This document shows positions 31,882-39,529 of a stretch of 47,165 nt of DNA, in pieces. Positions within the stretch are counted from its first letter, which is position 1. Each line of letters begins with the position of its first letter. Source of the stretch: Chitinophagaceae bacterium (lineage in GTDB: Bacteria; Bacteroidota; Bacteroidia; Chitinophagales; Chitinophagaceae); the NCBI GenBank assembly GCA_947476485.1, contig CANJQU010000022.1, forward strand, positions 1 through 47,165, written 5' to 3'. A program made the translations under genes and the position numbers. The notes below the pieces were generated by a model. That model was not told the origin of the DNA. It was given only the letters and a program-made list of their open reading frames with translations, and did no database searches.

Positions 31882-32190
31882 ATGGCGTTCCGGTTATCTT
31901 ACTTTAAGGCGGCAAAAGATGATGTCAAAGAAGCCAAAATATGGTATCACGATCAGCTTCCCGGATTGGAAAAAAGATTTGCCAAAGACCTGAAAAATAC
32001 AATAATCAGACTTCAGCTAAATCCATATGCGTTTGCTCTCCGGTACGAAAAATTCCGGATCAGTCACACCGATATATTCCCATATTCAATACATTTCTAC
32101 ATTGACAATGTGGCAAACCGCATTGTAATAGTTGGTATTGTACACGATAGCAGGGATAATGCTTTTTTAAAAGTCCGGAAAAAGGAATAA
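31882..32190 (+). CDS. Type II toxin-antitoxin system RelE/ParE family toxin
   Basis: A 102-residue RelE/ParE-fold toxin. The N-terminal FRLSYFKAAKDDVKEAKIWY gives the first strand and helix. GLEKRFAKDLKNTIIRLQLNP is the second helix, and the strands FRISHTDIFPYSIHFYID and RIVIVGIVHDSRD complete the fold. ParE members poison gyrase, whereas RelE members cut mRNA. Catalytic residues that would distinguish them are not obvious, so the mode is open. The start ATG follows the antitoxin stop by 2 bp, so both are made from one transcript. Genes like this stabilise plasmids or chromosomal segments. Confidence 0.85.
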   Translation: MAFRLSYFKAAKDDVKEAKIWYHDQLPGLEKRFAKDLKNTIIRLQLNPYAFALRYEKFRISHTDIFPYSIHFYIDNVANRIVIVGIVHDSRDNAFLKVRKKE

Positions 32191-32216
32191 CCTTTAAATG
32201 CTACAATACAGTCCGG

Positions 32217-32240
32217 AAGTTTGTAATTTTGAATAAATAA
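32217..32240 (+). repeat. 24-bp direct repeat, right copy, with promoter box for hmgA
   Basis: Identical to 31612-31635 and directly upstream of hmgA (ATG at 32248). It contains TAATTTTG at 32224-32231. Confidence 0.8.
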
Positions 32241-32247
32241 AACACCA

Positions 32248-33408
32248 ATGCCTCATTATCATTCAGCAGGGAAAATACCACGTAAACGACATACGCAGTT
32301 TCGAAAACCCGATGGAGCTTTATATTCAGAGCAGTTGTTCAGCACCGAAGGCTTTTCATCGAATTCATCCCTGTTATATCACGTTCACCCGCCTACTAAT
32401 ATTGTGCGCGCAGAAGAGCCGGTAAATGTAGCGCCCGTGGCAGCCACACCTAATATCCTGAAACATCGCAGCTTCCAGGGCTTCAAGGTGGCACCAGACG
32501 CCGACTACTTAAAAAGCAGGAAAACGGTCCTGTTCAATAATGATGTACAGCTTACGCTTGCTGCACCAACAAAGGGCCTGACCGAAAATATTTTTTACAA
32601 AAATGCCGATACGGATGAAGTTCTTTTTATCCACGAAGGCAAGGGCACACTAAAAACACAGTATGGCCAGATACCTTTTGAATACGGCGACTATGTAGTG
32701 ATACCACGTGGCACTATATACCAGGTGGAATTTGAGAACGAGCACAACAGGCTCTTTATTATCGAATCTTTCAGCCCCATTACATTCCCAAAACGGTACC
32801 TGAGCAAGTACGGTCAGCTACTGGAAAATTCGCCTTTTTGCGAGCGCGATCTGCGCCTGCCACAAGACCTCCAGACAATAGACCAGAAAGGAGAATACCT
32901 GGTTCAGGTAAAAAAGAAAGGCTTCCTTTACCCAATATGGTATGGCCATCATCCCTTTGATGTAATCGGTTGGGATGGTTGCGAATATCCTTATGCACTC
33001 AGCATTCACGACTTTGAACCCATCACAGGTCGCGTGCACCAGCCACCACCCGTTCACCAGACTTTCGACGCACACAACTTTGTGATCTGCTCATTCGTTC
33101 CACGGTTGTTCGACTACCACCCACTATCCATACCTGCACCCTACAATCATAGCAATATAGACAGCGATGAAGTGCTCTACTATGTAGACGGCGACTTTAT
33201 GAGCCGTAAGCATGTGGAGCGTGGCATGATCACGTTGCACCCTGCCGGCATACCACACGGACCGCATCCTGGCACCGTAGAAAAAAGCATTGGTGCGAAA
33301 GAAACCAAAGAGCTCGCGGTAATGGTCGATACCTTCCACCCGCTGATACTCACAAAGGACGCTATAGACATTGAGGATGATAAGTATGTTTACAGTTGGA
33401 TAGAGTAG
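32248..33408 (+). CDS. hmgA: Homogentisate 1,2-dioxygenase
   Basis: Iron-dependent enzyme that opens the ring of homogentisate to maleylacetoacetate in tyrosine breakdown. 386 residues. The N-terminus HYHSAGKIPRKRHTQFRKPD matches the Bacteroidota form. Cupin-like strands hold FIHEGKGTLKTQYGQIPFEY, and the C-terminal part contains the metal-binding HPAGIPHGPHPG region together with NHSNIDSDEVLYYVDGDFMS. The next gene, hppD, makes its substrate, and the two are only 70 bp apart. Neither maleylacetoacetate isomerase nor fumarylacetoacetase is in the window. Confidence 0.92.
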   Translation: MPHYHSAGKIPRKRHTQFRKPDGALYSEQLFSTEGFSSNSSLLYHVHPPTNIVRAEEPVNVAPVAATPNILKHRSFQGFKVAPDADYLKSRKTVLFNNDVQLTLAAPTKGLTENIFYKNADTDEVLFIHEGKGTLKTQYGQIPFEYGDYVVIPRGTIYQVEFENEHNRLFIIESFSPITFPKRYLSKYGQLLENSPFCERDLRLPQDLQTIDQKGEYLVQVKKKGFLYPIWYGHHPFDVIGWDGCEYPYALSIHDFEPITGRVHQPPPVHQTFDAHNFVICSFVPRLFDYHPLSIPAPYNHSNIDSDEVLYYVDGDFMSRKHVERGMITLHPAGIPHGPHPGTVEKSIGAKETKELAVMVDTFHPLILTKDAIDIEDDKYVYSWIE

Positions 33409-33478
33409 TGAAAAACCATAAATAAAATATCAAACCAAACAAGAAACGATTCAAATTCCTAACGCCTAATTCCTAAAA

Positions 33479-34609
33479 ATGGACCATCTTACTACCAGTC
33501 AGAAAATGACACTTGCAAAGGACTTTTTACCAATCAACGGTACAGACCACATTGAATTTTATGTAGGCAATGCCAAGCAGGCTGCACATTTTTACAAAAC
33601 AGCTTTCGGCTTCCAGTCGCTTGCCTATGCAGGTCCGGAAACCGGTATGCGCGATATCGCTTCTTATGTATTGCAACAAGGCAAAATTAGGCTGGTGCTC
33701 ACTACGCCATTAAAATCAGGCGGACCTATATCTGAGCATGTACATAAACATGGTGATGGGGTAAAGATCCTCGCCCTTTGGGTTGATGACGCATATAAGT
33801 CTTACGAGGAAACCGTAAGCCGCGGTGCAAAAGCGTACATGGCGCCAAAAACAATAAAAGACGAAAATGGCGAAGTGCGATTAAGTGCGATCTATACCTA
33901 TGGCGAAACAGTTCACATGTTTGTGGAGCGCAAGAATTACAACGGCATTTTTATGCCCGGCTATAAAGAATGGAAAAGCAGCTATAACCCTACTGATGCC
34001 GGCCTGCTGCATGTAGATCATTGCGTAGGCAATGTGGGCTGGAACCGCATGAACCCCACCATAAAATGGTATGAAGACGTGATGGGTTTTGTAAATATCC
34101 TGTCCTTCGACGACAAGCAGATAAATACCGAATACTCCGCGCTTATGAGCAAGGTGATGAGCAACGGCAACGGCTTTGTGAAGTTCCCGATCAACGAGCC
34201 AGCAGAAGGAAAGAAAAAATCCCAGATCGAAGAATACCTCGATTATTATGAGGGCGAAGGCGTGCAGCATATCGCCATTGCAACCAAGGATATTATTACA
34301 ACAGTAAAAGACTTAAAATCACGTGGAGTAGAATTCCTGGATGCGCCACCCGCCGCATACTATGAGGAATTACCTGCACGAGTGGGCAAAATAGATGAAG
34401 ATATAGCAGCGTTACAGGAACTGGGCATACTGGTTGATTGTGATGAGGAGGGCTACCTGCTGCAGTTATTCACCAAGCCAGTAGAAGACCGCCCTACCCT
34501 GTTCTTTGAGATCATACAACGCAAGGGCGCACAAAGCTTTGGCGCAGGCAACTTTAAAGCCCTATTTGAAGCCATAGAGCGCGAACAAGCGAAAAGAGGC
34601 AATTTATAA
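33479..34609 (+). CDS. hppD: 4-Hydroxyphenylpyruvate dioxygenase
   Basis: Converts 4-hydroxyphenylpyruvate to homogentisate with loss of CO2. The 376-residue protein has two vicinal-oxygen-chelate domains. The iron ligands His181 (HVDHCVGNV), His264 (GVQHIAIAT) and Glu344 (LFFEIIQRKG) are all in place, with the conserved YYEELPARVG segment before the last. The first domain starts DFLPINGTDHIEFYVGN. It follows hmgA on the same strand and forms a two-gene tyrosine-degradation unit; a terminator follows at 34637. Some relatives feed homogentisate into pigment or quinone synthesis, but the adjacent hmgA argues for breakdown. Confidence 0.96.
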   Translation: MDHLTTSQKMTLAKDFLPINGTDHIEFYVGNAKQAAHFYKTAFGFQSLAYAGPETGMRDIASYVLQQGKIRLVLTTPLKSGGPISEHVHKHGDGVKILALWVDDAYKSYEETVSRGAKAYMAPKTIKDENGEVRLSAIYTYGETVHMFVERKNYNGIFMPGYKEWKSSYNPTDAGLLHVDHCVGNVGWNRMNPTIKWYEDVMGFVNILSFDDKQINTEYSALMSKVMSNGNGFVKFPINEPAEGKKKSQIEEYLDYYEGEGVQHIAIATKDIITTVKDLKSRGVEFLDAPPAAYYEELPARVGKIDEDIAALQELGILVDCDEEGYLLQLFTKPVEDRPTLFFEIIQRKGAQSFGAGNFKALFEAIEREQAKRGNL

Positions 34610-34636
34610 TATTGATTAGTAAATATTACCCAGTGC

Positions 34637-34674
34637 AGATTTGCCAACTTTAAAAAAGTTGGCAAATCTTTTTT
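34637..34674 (+). terminator. Intrinsic terminator after hppD
   Basis: AGATTTGCCAACTT and AAGTTGGCAAATCT form a perfect 14-bp stem with a 5-nt loop, followed by TTTTTTA. It closes the hmgA-hppD unit. Confidence 0.9.
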
Positions 34675-34888
34675 ATGACCAGAGGTTTTTTAACAAATAA
34701 TAAATTCTGGCATAAAAGTTGTTGATTATATCGTTGTCTTGATCCCCGTGCATTAGTTCCGTGCAATACCTTTTTTAGAAAATTCATAGTGTTCATTGTT
34801 TTTGCAAGCCGAGCCGGCTGCAAAATAAAAATTTCATTTTATAATATTTAATTAAAAATTTATACTTTTAAACTCAAATTTCCCCCTA

Positions 34889-37207
34889 ATGAAAAACCTG
34901 TACATTACCTTATTTGCGATTCTATTAGCCTTTTCTTCCCGCGCACAAATACTTGGAACCCCTTCGGTTTGTGTTGGCTCAACAACATCTCTAAGTGATC
35001 CCGGATCGGGCGGATCGGTTTGGGCAAGTAGCAATACGGCCGTTGCAACCATCGGCAGTTCTTCGGGAATACTTACCGGTATTACGGCAGGCACGGTTAC
35101 CATCAATGAATCAGGACCGCTAATGTATTCTGCCAGTATTGTTGTAACAGTTAACCCAAACCCACTAACCCCGACCGTATATCCAAATCCCGTTTGTTTA
35201 GGAAGCACATCAGCGTTGACAGACGTAACTCCTGGTGGCACTTGGTCCAGCGCTGCACCAGCTGTAGCTGCGGTTGACAGCATTTTAGGAACAATTACAA
35301 CGTACTCACCCGGCACCGTTACAATAAGTTACATTTTAGGATATACGGGATGCTATGTAACGGCTACGCTGACCGTCAATGTTGTACCAGCCCCAATTAC
35401 CGTTATTGGCTCCCTGGAACTATGTGTATATGGAGGGACCGCAACGTTGTCGGATGCTGTTCCCGGTGGCACATGGACAAGCTCTTCGGTTGCCGTAGCG
35501 GCTGTACACCCGGTCACAGGCGTTGTTAGTGCCGTTACTGCCGGCACCGCAACCATATCATATTCCATCGCTTCAGGCTGTTCAGCAAGCGTTATTGTTA
35601 CTGTGGATCCGAGCCCTGCAGCTATCACCGGCCCCTCTGTCGTTTGCACGGGATCAACGATATCGCTCACAGATGCCACACCCGGCGGATCGTGGAGCAG
35701 CAGCACTACCGGAGTAGGCAGTGTCTCGGCGACCGGAGCTATGACCGGTTATACAGCGGGCACAACTACTATTAGCTATTATCTCACGCCCACCTGCGCC
35801 AGTACAGTTGTCATTACTGTAAACCCTGCACCGGCTGCAATAACAGGCAGTCCCATCATCTGCTACCCCGGCTCTACAACGTTTATGGATGCCACACCCG
35901 GGGGCTACTGGTATACCAGCACACCAGGGATTGTAACCATCGTTAGCGCAACCGGTGTTGCAACGGGCGTTGTGCCGGGTACTGCGACCGTATATTATAC
36001 GATACCTACTTCATGTATAGCATCTGTTGTGGTCACAGTTGAAGCAATGCCCGCAATCAGTGCTGGCGCTACCGTCAACTGCGGCGGCACATTTAGCCTC
36101 ACCGGCAGCGGAGCGGGAATCGGAGGCACCTACCTTTGGTCACCCGGAAGCGGTCTTTCATGTTCCGCATGTGCGTCACCTACGGCAACGATCGCATCCT
36201 CCGCCACCTACTCGCTGATCGGAACCGCAGTTTCAGGCTGTTACGGCATTGCCACGGTTACGTTAGACGCAGACCGCATATCAGGTTATATCAGTTTAAC
36301 TGCCGCCCCAACTGATACGCTCAAGGTCTGGCTCATCCAATTCAACCCTTCAGACAGCTCGCTCATCGCAGAGGATTCTACTCTTTCCTGCGTGGACGAC
36401 GGTACGCCATACTATGAGTTCGCCGGCAAGCCGGCTGGCAGCTACATGGTTAAAGCCAAATTGCTCAGCAGCATTCCTGGCACTTCCGGTTATGTACCTA
36501 CCTATGGGCTTTCCAGTAATGTGTGGGATTCCGCAGCGACAATAACACACATGGTCGGCGCTACAGATACACAGCACATTAACATGATCTATGGTACGGT
36601 ACCTTCAGGTCCGGGCTTCATTGGGGGACTTATTTCCTCGGGAGCTGGCCGGGGTACCTCAGGCGGAGTACCTGTTGAGGGCATGCTCGTTTATCTTAAA
36701 GATGCAGCTACCAATGCCATCCTTACCTATACTTATACAGATGCTGCGGGCGCATATTCCTTCAGCGGTATCGCAAATGGCTCTTATACGATCTACCCGG
36801 TCGATTACCATTACTCCACCATTCCATGGGCGGGCGTTACTTTATCCACTTCTGCCGAAACAGCAACCGGGATCAGCTTTTATCAGCACACAGTGCATGG
36901 CACCATCACACCACTAATTACCACACCGGTTCCGGTTTGTTGTGGACCGACCATAACCGAAACAGGCTTTTTCCCAAATCCTGCTTGTAATGAAATAAGC
37001 TTCTACTGGAAAAATGCACCTATAGGTAACGTTGACTTACGGATAACTGATATTACAGGAAGGGAAGTTTACCACTTCCCGGTCAATGTGTCTGACCATA
37101 CGGGTATTTTGAAATTGAACATTTCCTCGTTGAATATTGGCATTTATGTCGTTTCACTTAGATCAAAAGATATTAACTATATGAATAAGCTGACAATACA
37201 AAAATAG
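34889..37207 (+). CDS. T9SS-exported protein with BIG2 Ig-like repeats
   Basis: 772 residues. Signal peptide (YITLFAILLAFSSRAQ), then five BIG2-type domains of about 73 residues each (about 21-388). These carry the pattern PGGTWSS...VAAV...GTATISY, and most have a Cys in the first strand. A PKD-like domain with a CSACASPTATIASS segment follows, then a module (about 460-690) starting ISGYISL and containing VKAKLLSSIPGTSGYVPTYG and carboxypeptidase-regulatory-like ADAAGAYSFSG-type sequence. The module is closely related to one in the next protein. The last about 75 residues are a T9SS type A domain (FFPNPACNEISFYW ... LNIGIYVVSLRSK). Probably an adhesin or surface-layer element. Confidence 0.88.
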   Translation: MKNLYITLFAILLAFSSRAQILGTPSVCVGSTTSLSDPGSGGSVWASSNTAVATIGSSSGILTGITAGTVTINESGPLMYSASIVVTVNPNPLTPTVYPNPVCLGSTSALTDVTPGGTWSSAAPAVAAVDSILGTITTYSPGTVTISYILGYTGCYVTATLTVNVVPAPITVIGSLELCVYGGTATLSDAVPGGTWTSSSVAVAAVHPVTGVVSAVTAGTATISYSIASGCSASVIVTVDPSPAAITGPSVVCTGSTISLTDATPGGSWSSSTTGVGSVSATGAMTGYTAGTTTISYYLTPTCASTVVITVNPAPAAITGSPIICYPGSTTFMDATPGGYWYTSTPGIVTIVSATGVATGVVPGTATVYYTIPTSCIASVVVTVEAMPAISAGATVNCGGTFSLTGSGAGIGGTYLWSPGSGLSCSACASPTATIASSATYSLIGTAVSGCYGIATVTLDADRISGYISLTAAPTDTLKVWLIQFNPSDSSLIAEDSTLSCVDDGTPYYEFAGKPAGSYMVKAKLLSSIPGTSGYVPTYGLSSNVWDSAATITHMVGATDTQHINMIYGTVPSGPGFIGGLISSGAGRGTSGGVPVEGMLVYLKDAATNAILTYTYTDAAGAYSFSGIANGSYTIYPVDYHYSTIPWAGVTLSTSAETATGISFYQHTVHGTITPLITTPVPVCCGPTITETGFFPNPACNEISFYWKNAPIGNVDLRITDITGREVYHFPVNVSDHTGILKLNISSLNIGIYVVSLRSKDINYMNKLTIQK

Positions 37208-37227
37208 AAACCAATATATGTAAAACT

Positions 37228-37256
37228 AAAAAAATGCCTTTCCAGGGCATTTTTTT
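37228..37256 (+). terminator. Intrinsic terminator
   Basis: AAAAAAATGCC and GGCATTTTTTT form an 11-bp stem around a 7-nt loop, 21 bp after the stop of the BIG2 gene. Confidence 0.85.
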
Positions 37257-37356
37257 AGTTTGAGGCAAAAAAAATAAATAATTCCTGAACTTTTACTCAC
37301 ATTTTTAATACTGTTCACGTCATATATACAGAGCGAAAAAAAATCGCGACATAAAA

Positions 37357-37364
37357 TATATTTG
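37357..37364 (+). promoter_or_regulatory. -7 promoter box for the second BIG2 gene
   Basis: TATATTTG matches TAnnTTTG, 35 bp before the ATG at 37399. It lies just after the preceding terminator, so this gene is independently transcribed. Confidence 0.5.
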
Positions 37365-37398
37365 TAAACTATCTTTAACCTCTAAAAATTAGAAACTT

Positions 37399-39315
37399 AT
37401 GAGACTTTTTACCCTGACAATGCTGGCGATGTTCTTTTCGTTCGCATCATTCGCAATCGGCCCTATCAGCCCTTCCTCAGGCGGCCTCTGTATCGGATCT
37501 TGTCTCTATCTGTCGGCAGACAGCACCAGCGGCCTTGGCGGCTCATGGAGCTGCAGCCCCACTTCAGTAGCAACTATCGGCGGCACCACCATCGGTAGTC
37601 TTTGTGGTGTTTCGGCCGGTGTCGTTACAGTCACATACACGAATAGTGCCGGCACATCTTATGGCACCTATACCGTGAGCCCTGTTCCATCGCCTATCAC
37701 AGGTGGCCCTACTTCTTTCTGCGTAGGCTCAACTGCTACTTTCATGGACGCTACTCCAGGTGGAGTATGGAGCACAACCGCTTATACCGGTTATGCAACG
37801 GTTGGCGCAGCTACCGGTATTGCAACCGGTGTAACTCCCGGCATGTTTTATCTGCATTACACTGTCGGAGGTTGTGCCTACACAACAATGGATACCGTTC
37901 TGGGTACAACCGGCCATTTCATCGGCGGACCATCAACCGTTTGTGTTGGGTCTACTATCACACTCGTAGATAGCACAGGTTCAAGCGGCGGTGCATGGAG
38001 CAGCAGCAGTCCTGCGATAGCAACTGTTAGTACAGCAGGTGTTGTAACCGGTGTTGCAGCTGGCACAGCAACGATTTCACTGGCAATAACCAGCGTATGC
38101 GGCACTACCTACTCTACTCATGTAGTTACCGTTACTACTGGCAGCATCGGTTCTATTTCAGGTCCGGCAGCGATCACCGTTGGTGGAACAGGACTATTCA
38201 GTTGTTCACCTGCCGGCGGAACATGGAGCAGCACTCCAACTTCAGTTGCAACGATAGATGCGGCTGGCACTGCTACAGGTGTATCCGTAGGTGCAGCAGT
38301 AATATCTTATACTGCTATAAGCTGTGGCTCACCATTGACTACTACGACTACTGTTTCAGTAAATGCTCTTGACGGTATATCGGGCCACGTAAATTTTGGC
38401 AGCGCCGCTTATTATGGCAACGTTAAGGTATGGCTTATCACCTATAATCCTTCTACGTTCGACCTCCAGGCTTCAGACAGCATGACCTACTATTGCATGG
38501 GTACAAGTGTTTACTACCAGTTTACCGGTTTGGCTTCTGACTCTTTCAGGATCAAGGCTTCAGTAGGTGACAGCAGCTTCCTTGGCGGCGGAACTACCGG
38601 CTACATCCCAACTTATCATAACAGCACTTTCTACTGGCATGATGCAAATGTGGTTTATCACACTGCAGGTACTTCGGATATCAACAAAGACATCAATATG
38701 CTTACCGGTACAGCTACTTCGGGCCCGGGCTTCATAGCAGGCAACGTTCTTACCGGCGCCAACAGGGGCACCTCAGGAAGCACACCGGTTGTAAACCTGC
38801 ATATTGTTGCCAAGAGCAATACTACAGGCAACGTGGTACAAATGGCATATACAGATGCTACAGGGCATTATACATTGAGCAGCCTGCCTTATGATAGTTA
38901 TACAGTATTCCCAGACTCGTTGAACTACACTACTATGCCTTATACTGCTATTACGCTTAGCTCCGGCAGCCCGTCAACAAGTGCAGCTACATTTATGCAG
39001 CATACCATTTCTATGTCTATCACTCCTTATACAGAGCGTGCGAACAGCGTGAACACACAGGTTGCTTCCGTATCGGTTTACCCTAACCCTACTTCAGGCA
39101 AACTGAACCTGTTCTGGAACGAAACAGCTACAGAAAAAGCTACCATCGCTATCTCGGATATCACAGGCCGCGAAATATACAGCAATACAATTACTATGAC
39201 TGAAGGAAGCGGTGTTACTGCGGTTGATCTTTCTTCTTTCACAAATGGCATGTATATCATCACTGTGAAATCTGCTTCAATTAACTACAACAACAAAATA
39301 GAAATTCAACACTAA
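37399..39315 (+). CDS. T9SS-exported protein with BIG2 Ig-like repeats
   Basis: 638 residues. Signal peptide (LFTLTMLAMFFSFASFA), four Cys-containing BIG2-type domains (about 20-320). A module like that of the previous protein follows (GISGHVNFGSAAYYGNVKVW, later TGYIPTYHNSTFYWHDANVV and a TDATGHYTLSSLPYDSYTVF carboxypeptidase-regulatory-like unit). It ends with a T9SS type A domain (VSVYPNPTSGKLNLFWN ... FTNGMYIITVKS). The ADATGHYTLSS-like units usually form sandwich spacers. Export to the surface is inferred from the tail. Its strong terminator and own promoter indicate a single-gene transcript. Confidence 0.88.
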   Translation: MRLFTLTMLAMFFSFASFAIGPISPSSGGLCIGSCLYLSADSTSGLGGSWSCSPTSVATIGGTTIGSLCGVSAGVVTVTYTNSAGTSYGTYTVSPVPSPITGGPTSFCVGSTATFMDATPGGVWSTTAYTGYATVGAATGIATGVTPGMFYLHYTVGGCAYTTMDTVLGTTGHFIGGPSTVCVGSTITLVDSTGSSGGAWSSSSPAIATVSTAGVVTGVAAGTATISLAITSVCGTTYSTHVVTVTTGSIGSISGPAAITVGGTGLFSCSPAGGTWSSTPTSVATIDAAGTATGVSVGAAVISYTAISCGSPLTTTTTVSVNALDGISGHVNFGSAAYYGNVKVWLITYNPSTFDLQASDSMTYYCMGTSVYYQFTGLASDSFRIKASVGDSSFLGGGTTGYIPTYHNSTFYWHDANVVYHTAGTSDINKDINMLTGTATSGPGFIAGNVLTGANRGTSGSTPVVNLHIVAKSNTTGNVVQMAYTDATGHYTLSSLPYDSYTVFPDSLNYTTMPYTAITLSSGSPSTSAATFMQHTISMSITPYTERANSVNTQVASVSVYPNPTSGKLNLFWNETATEKATIAISDITGREIYSNTITMTEGSGVTAVDLSSFTNGMYIITVKSASINYNNKIEIQH

Positions 39316-39337
39316 AAAATAACTTTCAGTTATTTTA

Positions 39338-39367
39338 AAAAAAGCCCTGTTTTTGCAGGGCTTTTTT
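39338..39367 (+). terminator. Intrinsic terminator
   Basis: AAAAAAGCCCTG and CAGGGCTTTTTT are perfectly complementary (12 bp, 6-nt loop), starting 23 bp after the stop codon. Confidence 0.9.
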
Positions 39368-39529
39368 GTTGCGATTTTTTCACCCTGGTTATACGTTTGG
39401 TATGATTGTTGCCGTCTATCATTGTAGCTGAAAAATAGATATAGATCAGGGTGTGCAGAATGGGCTTAATTTTAGGATCGATTAGTGAACTTTACGTCTG
39501 TTATTCTTTTTTGTTTTTTGATTTGATCT

